41,556 nucleotides of DNA from CAYVKY01 sp964452115 (lineage in GTDB: Bacteria; Bacteroidota; Ignavibacteria; Tepidaquicellales; Tepidaquicellaceae). The translations under genes were made by a program, and so were the position numbers. The notes under the pieces were generated by a model. It did not search any database. It was not told the DNA's origin and saw only the letters and a program-made list of their open reading frames with translations. The stretch is taken from positions 1 through 41,556 of the forward strand of contig CAYVKY010000003.1 in the NCBI GenBank assembly GCA_964452115.1, given 5' to 3'. Below, piece by piece: positions 25,595-33,411 of this stretch (position 1 is the stretch's first letter; every line of letters starts with the position of its first letter).

Positions 25595-26827
25595 TTATAA
25601 ATGAAATTCCTTTAATTTTTTTGATAAAATCCCTAATGTAAAAACTACAAGCAATGTCATAATGCCTCCGAATAATACAGACGGCACTGTGCCCATAATT
25701 TTTGCGGCGGTTCCCGACTCAAACGAACCGATTTCATTCGACGACCCTATGAAAATGGAATTTACCGCCGAAACCCTGCCTTTCATATTGTCAGGCGTGC
25801 GCAGTTGTATAATCGTCTGCCTGATTATAACGCTGACGTTATCAAACATCCCGCTTAGTGCAAGTGCAGCAATAGAAAGCAGGAATACTTTTGAAACTGC
25901 AAAAACCAGAATGCATATTCCGAAACCCGATACTGTAGCAAGCAGAATTTTGCCCGCGTTTTTTCTGACAGGATTGCGAGCAATAAAAAGTCCCATCAGC
26001 AGGGCTCCTGCGGCAGGCGATGCCCTGAGTATGCCGAGCCCTTTCGGACCGACATTCAGAATGTCATTTGCATACACCGGCAGCAATGCAACAGCGCCGC
26101 CAAAAAGTACGGCAAATAAATCGAGTGTAATTGCTCTTAAAATAACTTTATCTTTAAATACAAATTTTATTCCGACGGATAGACTTTCGGAAAGCGGAAT
26201 TTTTTCTGTCTGCAGAGGTCTTGGCTTTCTTTTAACAAAATTTAAAAGAATTATGCCTGTTAATGTAAGCGCTGTGATAAATGCATACGAAAATGAAATT
26301 CCGAAAAATCCGTATAAAAACCCGCCAATTGCCGGTCCGCTTATTGCACCAATCTGAAATGTGGATGTGTTCAGTGAAATTGCATTTGAATAAGATTCCT
26401 TCGGAATCATTTGTCCCAGCAGCGCAAACGCCGCCGGCATATAAAATCCTCTTGCAATGCCGCTGATAAAAATTACCGAGTAAATCGAAATAAGTTTATA
26501 TGTTTCGATTTTCTGGTTTAAATCGAGTGAAATCAGATAAAGCAAAAATGAACATATCATCATCAGCGTGAATGTAATTGAAAGAATTTTTTTCCGTTCA
26601 GATTTATCAACTATATGCCCCGCAAAAACTGCTGTTATAATTGATGGTATTGCTTCTGCAAGCCCAATGAGACCTAATGACAAAGGATCGTGTGTAAGTG
26701 AATAAACCTGCCAGCCGACGATTATCGCCTGCATTTCCATTCCCAGAGTTACAAAGAATCTTGATGCAATAAAATATCTGAATTCTTTTACCGATAACGA
26801 TTTAAAAGTATCTTTAACTGACGTCAC
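25595..26827 (-). CDS. Major facilitator superfamily transporter
   Basis: 410 residues with twelve hydrophobic segments. VDKSERKKIL near residue 75 matches the conserved MFS loop between helices 2 and 3, and PRPLQTEKI marks the central cytoplasmic loop. The general layout resembles the DHA3/enterobactin-exporter (EntS-like) group. The substrate is not known. The start is GTG (MTSVKDTFKS). Together with the EamA gene 3 bases downstream it forms a two-transporter unit. Upstream lies a repeat-rich, gene-free patch. Confidence 0.9.
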   Translation of the reverse strand: MTSVKDTFKSLSVKEFRYFIASRFFVTLGMEMQAIIVGWQVYSLTHDPLSLGLIGLAEAIPSIITAVFAGHIVDKSERKKILSITFTLMMICSFLLYLISLDLNQKIETYKLISIYSVIFISGIARGFYMPAAFALLGQMIPKESYSNAISLNTSTFQIGAISGPAIGGFLYGFFGISFSYAFITALTLTGIILLNFVKRKPRPLQTEKIPLSESLSVGIKFVFKDKVILRAITLDLFAVLFGGAVALLPVYANDILNVGPKGLGILRASPAAGALLMGLFIARNPVRKNAGKILLATVSGFGICILVFAVSKVFLLSIAALALSGMFDNVSVIIRQTIIQLRTPDNMKGRVSAVNSIFIGSSNEIGSFESGTAAKIMGTVPSVLFGGIMTLLVVFTLGILSKKLKEFHL

Positions 26828-26932
26828 AGAATAATTTGCTGATGATTAGTTTTAAATGACAAAAATAATTATTGACAGTTTTTTATGCAGTGTAAAAAAA
26901 CTGCTGCAATTAGGATTAATCTGATACAAAAA

Positions 26933-26975
26933 ATCAAATTTAAAAATTGACGTGAATATTTTAATTTATTCTTTC
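26933..26975. repeat. Tail-type repeat, copy A
   Basis: A 43-base stretch beginning ATCAAATTTA aligns over its full length, without gaps, with copy B at 27148-27190, matching at 36 of 43 positions. It is followed 7 bases later by the palindrome GAACTCC-TAC-GGAGTTC (26982-26998), so the repeat seems to restart the element before the full copy at 27030. Confidence 0.75.
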
Positions 26976-27029
26976 AATATAGAACTCCTACGGAGTTCCG
27001 GGGAAATAACATTCCAAATCTACAATATA

Positions 27030-27190
27030 GAACTCCTTTGGAGTTCTTTTTAAACTCCGTAGGAGTTTCATAATGTAGCAATGAAATGTAATGGAATCAC
27101 AACTCCATAGGAGTTGAATAATTTGATTAACAATGATCATAAAAACGATCAAATTTATGAATTGATGTGATAATTTTAATTTAAACTTTC
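27030..27190. repeat. Full copy of a dispersed palindromic repeat element (copy 1)
   Basis: Order: GAACTCC-TTT-GGAGTTC (27030-27046), AAACTCC-GTA-GGAGTTT (27052-27068), a 31-base conserved linker, CAACTCC-ATA-GGAGTTG (27100-27116), a GAATAATTTGATTAA linker, and the tail starting ATCAAATTT (27148-27190). A 65-base core (27052-27116) aligns without gaps to 41311-41375, with 7 differences. Three of the differences fall in the palindromes, two of them in the 3-base centres. The element has no coding capacity and resembles a REP/MITE-type non-autonomous element; no transposase or RAYT gene is in the window. Confidence 0.8.
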
Positions 27191-27214
27191 GATACTTAGT
27201 TTTAATTTTATTCC

Positions 27215-27327
27215 TCACCGCGTAGCGGTGAAATGTTTGTAGTACGTGAATGTATATTAACATTATACCCCTTTAGGGGTTGAACGTTTAGTTAATATCA
27301 GCTAAAAATGTCAAATCCCTACGGGAT
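27215..27327. repeat. Cluster of three different short palindromes
   Basis: TCACCGC-GTA-GCGGTGA (27215-27231), ACCCCT-TT-AGGGGT (27267-27280) and ATCCC-TAC-GGGAT (27315-27327). They share a C-rich arm, a 2-3 base AT-containing centre and a G-rich arm with the elements just upstream, but their arm sequences differ. They lie before bshA and have no T run, so they are not ordinary terminators. Confidence 0.6.
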
Positions 27328-27375
27328 AATTTTGTCACGGCAACACCTTAAGGATTAAAAAAATATTTGTTTTAA

Positions 27376-28518
27376 TTATTTCCCTTCTAAAATTTTCTTG
27401 TAAAAATTTTCATAAAGAGGAATCACTTTATCCTGATTGAACTGCTCTGCGCGTTTGCGTGCATTGGCGGAAAACATATCATATTTTTTCTTGTTTGTCA
27501 GAAGGTCAATCGTATATTTTGCCATTCGTTCAATATCTCCGAACTCCGCTATGTAGCCGGTTTCGCCGTGAATATTAAGTTCAGGCAGTCCCCCGATTGA
27601 TGATGAAATCACGGGCACTCCGCAGCTCATCGCTTCAAGCGCCGAAAGTCCGAAGCTTTCAGACTGCGACGGTATCAGAAATACATCGCTGACAGAAAGC
27701 AGCTCTGCAATCGAATCCTGTTTGCCCATAAACTTAACATCGTCCTGTACACCCAGTTCTCTCGCGAGCCTTTCGCAATCGCTGCGCTCGGGTCCGTCGC
27801 CGACAAGAAGCAATTTTGAAGGGACTTTTTCAAGAACTTGTTTAAATATCTTAATCACATCCTGCACTCTTTTCAAAGCCCTGAAATTTGAAATATGAAT
27901 AAGAATTTTATCGCTGTCTCCCGAAAATGCTTTTCTGTGCTGCTCTGTTTCTTTCGGGTCGCATCTGCGGAATTTATCGAGGTCTATGAAATTCGGAATA
28001 ACTTCGATATCCTTATTTATCTGATATGAAGTGATAGTTTTGTCTCTTAAAAATTTTGAAACTGCAGTCACACCGTCGGATTTTTCAATACTGAATTTCA
28101 TTGTGGCAAGAAAAGTCGGTTCAAGCCCTACAAGTGTGATATCGGTTCCGTGCAGAGTCGTTATAACTTTTACGTCGCGTTTATATCCTTCTGATTTTAG
28201 AATCTCCTTCATCAGGTAAGCACTTGTTGCGTGCGGAATTGCATAGTGTGCATGTACGAGGTCAATGTCATTATACTTTACAACCTCCACAAGTTTGCTT
28301 GCAAGCGCGATGCTGTAAAGAGGAAATTCGAAAAGAGGATAACTGTACGTCTCCACTTCGTGATAATAAATATTTTCAACGAATATACTCAGACGCGATG
28401 GAATTGCGTAGCTTACGAAATGTATTTCGTGTCCGCGTTCAGCAAGGTATTTTCCGAGCTCAGTGGCTACAACGCCGCTTCCTCCGTATGTCGGATAGCA
28501 TACAATGGCAATTTTCAT
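27376..28518 (-). CDS. bshA: N-acetyl-alpha-D-glucosaminyl L-malate synthase BshA
   Basis: 380-residue GT4 glycosyltransferase that joins UDP-GlcNAc and L-malate in the first step of bacillithiol synthesis. The diagnostic opening CYPTYGGSGVVATELG and the HAHYAIPHA and LHGTDITLVG motifs match BshA rather than generic GT4 enzymes. PNFIDLDKF and ESFGLSALEAMSCGVPVISS complete the GT-B donor-binding region. The start ATG directly follows the TAA of the upstream Ppx/GppA gene. bshB and bshC are not in the window. Confidence 0.94.
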   Translation of the reverse strand: MKIAIVCYPTYGGSGVVATELGKYLAERGHEIHFVSYAIPSRLSIFVENIYYHEVETYSYPLFEFPLYSIALASKLVEVVKYNDIDLVHAHYAIPHATSAYLMKEILKSEGYKRDVKVITTLHGTDITLVGLEPTFLATMKFSIEKSDGVTAVSKFLRDKTITSYQINKDIEVIPNFIDLDKFRRCDPKETEQHRKAFSGDSDKILIHISNFRALKRVQDVIKIFKQVLEKVPSKLLLVGDGPERSDCERLARELGVQDDVKFMGKQDSIAELLSVSDVFLIPSQSESFGLSALEAMSCGVPVISSSIGGLPELNIHGETGYIAEFGDIERMAKYTIDLLTNKKKYDMFSANARKRAEQFNQDKVIPLYENFYKKILEGK

Positions 28519-30072
28519 TTATACTATATTTAATTTCAAATTGTAAGTTTCTTCAAAAAGTTCTTTTCTCGTGTTAGCACCCCAGATTTCCAGTCCAACG
28601 TCTTTTCCGTTTCCTGCAGTGATATAAATATTCAGAGTCCCGTTTGACTTTTCGAAACTGATGTCCTGCACATTCGCCCCGTGGCTTCTGTCCAGCCCGT
28701 CGGCGATTCTGAGAATTGCCGACAGTTTTCGCACTCTGTCTTTATTCATTGCTGAAAGTCTGGAAAAATTTTCGTGTTTTATTTTCGGATGGGATTTCCT
28801 GTGATAACGTGAGATGTTCGCAATTATTTCAAGCTCCTCTGCATTGTACCCCAGCATTTCACTGTTCCTAATCAGATAATAAGAGTGCCTGTGGTGCTGC
28901 GAATGAGAGATGTGAGTGCCGATGTCGTGCAGTAATGCTGCCGCCTCCAGATATTCCATATCGGAATTGCCGAGATTATATTCAGGCATTTCAGTCGAAA
29001 TATAATCAAATATTTTTGCGCAGAATTTTACAACCTGATTTGCATGAGGCTCGTCATAATTGCAGTGCGCGGCAAGTGACAGTACGCTTTTATATCTGAT
29101 ATCGCTTATCACGCCGAGATTTCTCTCTCCCGTCAATTTATCAATTGTATCAAGGATAATTCCTTCGCGAAGTGCATATCCCGATACAGTCATATTATTT
29201 AATTTAAGTTCGTTGAATATCTGTTCGAGTATTACTGTTCCTGCCGTAATAATATCCGCGCGTAATGAATCAAGCCCCGGCAGCTGTTCAATCTTGGAAA
29301 CCGAATTGCATTTGTAAATCTTCTTAATAATAGGTTCCAACGATTCTCTGCTGAAAGTATAATTGTTGAAATTTACTTCATCCTCTTCATTATACGATTT
29401 ATGCGAATAAATCATCGAGCCGATATTTGTAATTGTGCCTGATGTGCCGATTACTTTGCTGAATTTATACTCGGAGAGATTTCTGATAACGGGATTTATC
29501 GCAGAGCGTGTAAACATTTTTGCTTCAGCAATACAGTCAGGAGTAAATTTTCCCTCTGCAAAAAATCTTTCGGAAAGGCGCACCGTGCCTATTTTGATGC
29601 TGTTTGCGTAGAGCACTTCGCCTGCTTCGCCGACAAGAAATTCCGTGCTTCCGCCGCCGATGTCTATCAATAATATTCTTTCATTAAATACAGGAAGCGC
29701 CTGAAGCATACCAAGATAAATTAACCTTGCTTCTTCAAATCCTGAAATTACTTCAATCTTTATACCTGTCTTTTCCAGGACCTCCCAGATGAAATCATCG
29801 CGGTTCAATGCTTCACGCACTGCGCTTGTTGCAACAGCGCGGATTCTTGAATCATAAGAATCGCAAATCATTTTAAATCTTCGGAGCGTGTTAATTCCTC
29901 TGAATGCTGCATCAACGGAGATGTATTTCATATCGGTTGAACTCTTGCCAAGTCTTACCACATCTTTATCGCGCGAAAGAATACTGAAAGCTCCGTGATT
30001 TTTCACTTTCGCTACAATCATGTGAAAGGAGTTTGTTCCGATATCAATTGCCGATAATATTCGGGGATTCAT
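28519..30072 (-). CDS. Ppx/GppA-family exopolyphosphatase or guanosine pentaphosphatase with HD domain
   Basis: 517 residues. The N-terminal ASKHA fold has the phosphate loop IDIGTNSFHMIVA (9-21) and IDIGGGSTEFLVG, and VATSAVREALNR lies between them. The C-terminal half holds an HD-type domain with LLHDIGTHISHSQHHRH near residue 380. This architecture fits enzymes that hydrolyse polyphosphate and/or pppGpp; the exact substrate cannot be decided from the sequence. It is the second gene of the bshA - ppx - GT9 minus-strand set, with a 2-base gap to the GT9 gene and none to bshA. Confidence 0.92.
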   Translation of the reverse strand: MNPRILSAIDIGTNSFHMIVAKVKNHGAFSILSRDKDVVRLGKSSTDMKYISVDAAFRGINTLRRFKMICDSYDSRIRAVATSAVREALNRDDFIWEVLEKTGIKIEVISGFEEARLIYLGMLQALPVFNERILLIDIGGGSTEFLVGEAGEVLYANSIKIGTVRLSERFFAEGKFTPDCIAEAKMFTRSAINPVIRNLSEYKFSKVIGTSGTITNIGSMIYSHKSYNEEDEVNFNNYTFSRESLEPIIKKIYKCNSVSKIEQLPGLDSLRADIITAGTVILEQIFNELKLNNMTVSGYALREGIILDTIDKLTGERNLGVISDIRYKSVLSLAAHCNYDEPHANQVVKFCAKIFDYISTEMPEYNLGNSDMEYLEAAALLHDIGTHISHSQHHRHSYYLIRNSEMLGYNAEELEIIANISRYHRKSHPKIKHENFSRLSAMNKDRVRKLSAILRIADGLDRSHGANVQDISFEKSNGTLNIYITAGNGKDVGLEIWGANTRKELFEETYNLKLNIV

Positions 30073-30074
30073 AT

Positions 30075-31151
30075 TTATGAAAATTTATTATTCTTTAAAA
30101 ATTCATTTACCTTATCCGATACCTGCTCAACCGTAATATCATTTATATCTTCTGTCGGGGACTGAATGTAAATCTGACTTCTGCCGCTCGGACCCCATTC
30201 CCAACCGGGAGTCGGACCGAAAAGCGCAATTACGGGAGTTTTCGAAAAAACTGCCGTGTGCATAGTGCCTGTATCATTCGTAATATACAGTTTTATTTTT
30301 GAAAGTATAGCGGCAATTTCCCGTATAGAAAAATTTTCCGCAATTTTGTATTCGATTTTTTCAATGTCCAGAAGTGATTTAAGACTGCCTATTACTTCCG
30401 TATCCATCCTGCCTGACGTGATGAGAATTTTACAGTCAAAATTATTTTTAATACTTTTTATAAGCGTAAAAAATTTATTAACATTCCATCTGTTGGGCGG
30501 TTTCCCCGCACCGGGATGGAATCCTATTACGGGAATGTTTCCGTCATAATCATTACCGAGAAATTCGCGTGCGGTGTTAATTTCTTTTTCACTGCTGTGC
30601 AGAGATGCATTCAGAACATCTTCCCCTGAGCTGCAGCCTATCTGTGACGCAATATCAAGGAATCTTTTTGACTGATGGATTTTGTCCGCATTCCATTGAA
30701 AATCTTTTTTAATGTTCAGCATAAATGCCGATTTATTTTCTCTGCCGTCTGCAGACGCCGCTCCGGCACGAATTTTTGCGCCTGAAATAAGTGCAATAAG
30801 ATGCGACGTTCTTGAAAATGCAACCGTTGAGGGCACAATCGCAAGGTCATAGTATCCCGCCGAGAGTTTTCTGTAAAATCTGATTAAATTCTTTTTGTCA
30901 TATAAAATTACTTCGTCGAAATAGGGTTCGGAAGGTGAATTTACGATATCAATGTTGTCGGGGGATGCAATTAAGGTGATATGTGCTCCGGGAAATTTCT
31001 TTCTGACAGATGCAAACATCGGAAATGTGCAAAGCATATCGCCGAGCTGATTATGCTGCTTTACAATTAAAATATTGCGGATATTATATTTTCCGGTTTC
31101 TTCAGGATTCACTGTGTTTGTTCTAATGAAAAATTCAAGAATATTTTTCAT
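30075..31151 (-). CDS. Glycosyltransferase family 9 (heptosyltransferase-like)
   Basis: 358 residues, GT-B fold of family 9, which includes LPS inner-core heptosyltransferases. N-terminal VKQHNQLGDMLCTFPMF is the classic acceptor-side motif, and the C-terminal donor site has HPGAGKPPNRW and TNDTGTMHTAVF. Acceptor and sugar are unknown. It likely acts at the inner membrane in LPS core assembly. 12 bases separate it from the small upstream lipoprotein-like gene. Confidence 0.9.
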   Translation of the reverse strand: MKNILEFFIRTNTVNPEETGKYNIRNILIVKQHNQLGDMLCTFPMFASVRKKFPGAHITLIASPDNIDIVNSPSEPYFDEVILYDKKNLIRFYRKLSAGYYDLAIVPSTVAFSRTSHLIALISGAKIRAGAASADGRENKSAFMLNIKKDFQWNADKIHQSKRFLDIASQIGCSSGEDVLNASLHSSEKEINTAREFLGNDYDGNIPVIGFHPGAGKPPNRWNVNKFFTLIKSIKNNFDCKILITSGRMDTEVIGSLKSLLDIEKIEYKIAENFSIREIAAILSKIKLYITNDTGTMHTAVFSKTPVIALFGPTPGWEWGPSGRSQIYIQSPTEDINDITVEQVSDKVNEFLKNNKFS

Positions 31152-31163
31152 CTCAATAAATAA

Positions 31164-31490
31164 TTATTTTGCCCCGCCGCAGGACAGATAAACTGTTTCA
31201 CCCGGATTGACATCTATTATCCAATAGCAGCTGTCTGAGCCGTCCAACCCAACCATATGATGTCCCTTTGGCACATCGCAAAATATTTTACCCCATCTGT
31301 GAATATAATCGCAGTAATCATTGTGTGTACTGTCAATGCTGATGTAGTAATTGTACGGGGTGTTATTGATAATACTGATGTATCCGAAGTCTGTCGAATA
31401 AGGATTGTCATCGGAAAAATTGCACGAATCGAATACCGAGAAAAATACGACAGTCAGAATTATTAAAATGCTAATTAGATAAATTCTCAT
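31164..31490 (-). CDS. Small secreted or lipoprotein-like protein of unknown function
   Basis: 108 residues: a strongly hydrophobic N-terminus (1 to about 22), then Cys23 in FDSC, which is an imperfect lipobox. The mature part looks beta-rich (YISIINNTPYNYYISIDS) and ends in NPGETVYLSCGG, resembling the carrier-type strands of short PEGA-like domains, though I do not claim that family. It contains several other cysteines, which could form disulfides outside the cytoplasm. The start overlaps the stop of the 54-residue upstream gene by 4 bases (ATGA), which supports its reality and its start. Confidence 0.7.
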   Translation of the reverse strand: MRIYLISILIILTVVFFSVFDSCNFSDDNPYSTDFGYISIINNTPYNYYISIDSTHNDYCDYIHRWGKIFCDVPKGHHMVGLDGSDSCYWIIDVNPGETVYLSCGGAK

Positions 31491-31651
31491 TTTATTTCCT
31501 CATAAGGTACATTTTCAATCTTATCAGGGTCGTGCGTCTCTTTCTTGACGCTGCCCGAAGGTGAAATAATGTTTTTTATTTGTCTGAATATAATTTTTGC
31601 AAGAAAGTATATTCCGGTGATAACCAGTAGTATTCTTATTAACCTGAACAT
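31487..31651 (-). CDS. 54-residue single-span membrane protein (DUF4834-like), easily missed
   Basis: Reads MFRLIRILLVITGIYFLAKI followed by a basic segment and an acidic end (IENVPYEEIK). One hydrophobic helix (about 4-22) with a charged cytoplasmic tail is predicted. The ATG shares a base with the TAA of the upstream kinase gene (TAATG), and the TGA overlaps the next ATG by 4 bases (ATGA). The two coupled junctions are strong evidence that it is translated. Size, membrane span and the VPYEE ending recall the DUF4834 family of Bacteroidota, a tentative match. Confidence 0.75.
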   Translation of the reverse strand: MFRLIRILLVITGIYFLAKIIFRQIKNIISPSGSVKKETHDPDKIENVPYEEIK

Positions 31652-32295
31652 TATTTATTAGAGACGTTTTTAAATGACGGATTAAAGTATTCCATCTGCG
31701 GATGTTCGGTTTTTAATATCTCGGCTGTCAGTCTGTCAAAGTCGTCCTGATTATTGACGAAGTCAATTTCCGAAACATTTACAATCATAATTTTTGTTGC
31801 GCGGTATCTGAAAAAGAAATAGTTGTAACCTTCATTCAAATCTGAAATATAATCTGTCTTCATTTCTTCTTCATAAGGTCTGGCGCGGTGTTTGATGTTT
31901 GACATAAGCCTTTCGACGGTGCTCTGCAGGTATATCACGATATCGGGAATTCTAATCTGTCTTTCAATCAATGAAACAATTTTTTCGTACAGGTCAAGTT
32001 CGTCGTCTTTAAGATTCAGATATGCAAAGATTTTGTCTTTTTCAAAAATATAATCCGATACGATATTGTCGTGGAAAAGGTCTTCCTGTCTGAGTGTCAG
32101 CAGTTGTTTGTACCTGCTGAGCAGGAAATGAATCTGTGTGTGAAATGCATACCTTGCAGGGTCTTTGTAAAACTTATCCAGAAACGGATTTTCCTCAAAA
32201 CTCTCAAGTACAAGTTTTGCATTCAATTTCTCTGCAAGCCTTTTGGCAAGAGAGGTTTTACCGGCTCCGATTACACCTTCAATCGCTATATACAT
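31651..32295 (-). CDS. Deoxynucleoside kinase
   Basis: 214 residues of the dNK/dGK/dCK family that phosphorylates deoxynucleosides for dNTP salvage. The P-loop is GVIGAGKTS (7-15) directly at the N-terminus, as usual for the family. ESFEENPFLDKFY and the later KHRARPYEE (the ERS-like lid region) match Bacteroidota members. Substrate preference (dA/dG versus dC) is not readable. Its stop shares a base with the start of the 54-residue membrane protein gene. Upstream, a repeat-filled 251-base gap separates it from folK, a neighbour often found beside this kinase in related genomes. Confidence 0.91.
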   Translation of the reverse strand: MYIAIEGVIGAGKTSLAKRLAEKLNAKLVLESFEENPFLDKFYKDPARYAFHTQIHFLLSRYKQLLTLRQEDLFHDNIVSDYIFEKDKIFAYLNLKDDELDLYEKIVSLIERQIRIPDIVIYLQSTVERLMSNIKHRARPYEEEMKTDYISDLNEGYNYFFFRYRATKIMIVNVSEIDFVNNQDDFDRLTAEILKTEHPQMEYFNPSFKNVSNK

Positions 32296-32382
32296 ATATT
32301 ATAATTTCTTTTGTGCAATAAATTAATACTTATTTATTTTATAATAAACAGGATAATTAAGTATAAAAATTTTATACGTTTT

Positions 32383-32460
32383 TAGTAGGGGCAGCGCTTG
32401 CCGCTGCCCTGCGCGTAAGCGCTATATTTTTATGGGCGGGGGCGAGCCCCGCCCCTACTA
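32383..32460. repeat. GC-rich multi-hairpin palindromic element between folK and the kinase gene
   Basis: Outer arms TAGTAGGGGC (32383-32392) and GCCCCTACTA (32451-32460) are perfect inverted copies. Inside are GGGCAGCG/CGCTGCCC (32389-32396 and 32402-32409, loop CTTGC), GCGC-GTAA-GCGC (32411-32422), and GGGCGGGG/CCCCGCCC (32434-32441 and 32447-32454, loop GCGAG). Outer and inner arms compete for some bases, so the structure can switch. The patch is much richer in G+C than its surroundings. It looks like a small MITE- or REP-type insertion rather than a terminator. Confidence 0.75.
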
Positions 32461-32505
32461 TGTTTACAGGCATTGAGAAGCAGAATAAGAAATAATATTT
32501 TCGTA

Positions 32506-32527
32506 GAGACAAAGCATACCTTGTCTC
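32506..32527. repeat. Second palindrome in the folK-kinase gap
   Basis: GAGACAA (32506-32512) and TTGTCTC (32521-32527) are perfect inverted copies with an 8-base loop, preceded by CGTA. The sequence resembles a GTAGAGACAA...TTGTCTC repeat seen in other bacterial genomes (recalled pattern, not checked). It lies 19 bases before the end of folK. Confidence 0.55.
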
Positions 32528-32546
32528 AAAATTAACCGTAATAATT

Positions 32547-33047
32547 TTATAAAATTTTCAGGTCTGTTGCAGTGCAGGTAAGTTTATCACGCGTGCATTG
32601 CAAAAGAGTTTCACAGCTTATGCCGGATACCGGATGAATAAAATCTTTGTCAATTTCGCACAGGGGCATTAATACAAATTTTCTGTTTTGCATTTCAGGA
32701 TGAGGGATAATAATATCTTCTTCATGAATAACAGTACTGCCGTAAAATATAATATCAATGTCAATCTCCCGTTCAGTCCATCTGGCACGCTGTTTCCGTC
32801 CGATTTTGATTTCGAGATATTTCAGAAATTCCAAAAGTTCTGCTGCGGAAAATGATGATGAAATTTCCATAACCATATTTAAAAAACTGTTTTGCTCTTT
32901 AACGCCCCATGCATCGGATTCATACACGGAAGAAATTTTATTTACTTCAATATTTCCGCAGGCATAAATTTCCGATACCGCCTTTCTTAAAAAAGAAAGC
33001 CGGTCTCCGATGTTGGAGCCCAGCCCTAAAAATATTTTATCTTGCAA
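32547..33047 (-). CDS. folK: 2-amino-4-hydroxy-6-hydroxymethyldihydropteridine diphosphokinase
   Basis: 166-residue HPPK of folate synthesis. GLGSNIGDR (8-16), SSVYES, QNSFLNMV and the signature RWTEREIDIDIIFYG, followed by IPHPEMQNRKFVLMPL, define the family. The start is TTG. It lies 6 bases after folB, whose product supplies its substrate. folP and folE are not in this window. Confidence 0.95.
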   Translation of the reverse strand: MQDKIFLGLGSNIGDRLSFLRKAVSEIYACGNIEVNKISSVYESDAWGVKEQNSFLNMVMEISSSFSAAELLEFLKYLEIKIGRKQRARWTEREIDIDIIFYGSTVIHEEDIIIPHPEMQNRKFVLMPLCEIDKDFIHPVSGISCETLLQCTRDKLTCTATDLKIL

Positions 33048-33053
33048 GTTTCT

Positions 33054-33410
33054 TCAGCGTTTGATTTGGTTTACCACCTCTACTGAATCTATAATGCCAA
33101 GCGGTGCATTTGGCTTCCTTACGCTTACTTTAATTTCCTGAATAAGCGGAAATCTTTCGAGCAGCACATCACAAATTTTTTTGTTAACCGTTTCGATTAA
33201 GTAAAATTTGTTTTTGTTGAAAATATCCCTCACGGTATTATAAACAGCTAAGTAGTCCACTGTTTTGGTTAATTTGTCGAGGTTATCGAGCAAAGTCAGG
33301 TCGCAGGTCATTTCAATGTCAACTTCAAACTGGTTTCCGTACTGCCTTTCGTATTCAAGGTCTCCGTGGTATGCATAAAACTTTGCGTTGTTGATTTTTA
33401 TTACAGTCAA
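33054..33410 (-). CDS. folB: Dihydroneopterin aldolase
   Basis: 118-residue enzyme that converts dihydroneopterin to 6-hydroxymethyl-dihydropterin. FYAYHGDLEYERQYGNQFEV at the N-terminus, the central VDYLAVYNTV (with Tyr at the usual place) and the C-terminal VRKPNAPLG match FolB. The start is TTG (MTVIKINNAK). One base separates it from the sucD stop, so it is part of the sucD-folB-folK minus-strand unit. Confidence 0.94.
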   Translation of the reverse strand: MTVIKINNAKFYAYHGDLEYERQYGNQFEVDIEMTCDLTLLDNLDKLTKTVDYLAVYNTVRDIFNKNKFYLIETVNKKICDVLLERFPLIQEIKVSVRKPNAPLGIIDSVEVVNQIKR

Positions 33411-33411
33411 T

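Larger units (their letters stand above)
26828..27375. other. 548-base gene-free patch made of repeats and small palindromes
   Basis: No credible coding sequence is present: the longest open stretch on the minus strand runs through the palindromes and shows no domain. The region contains a tail-type repeat (26933-26975), a palindrome-rich element (27030-27190) and three extra short palindromes (27215-27327), which are described separately. The flanking genes are the divergent MFS gene upstream and bshA, both on the minus strand. The promoter of the MFS unit should lie in the first bases. Confidence 0.75.

Noticed and set aside
25662..26357. Long open frame (231 residues) antisense to the MFS transporter
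   Set aside because: It is the mirror frame of a real twelve-helix transporter, with no domain of its own.
26982..27116. CRISPR array
   Set aside because: The repeated units are palindromes of different arm sequence with irregular, non-unique spacing; there are no spacers of constant length and no cas gene.
26988..27263. 91-residue open frame on the minus strand in the repeat patch
   Set aside because: It is built from palindromic repeats, has no domain or ribosome-binding site, and its sequence recurs as the non-coding repeat at 41 kb.
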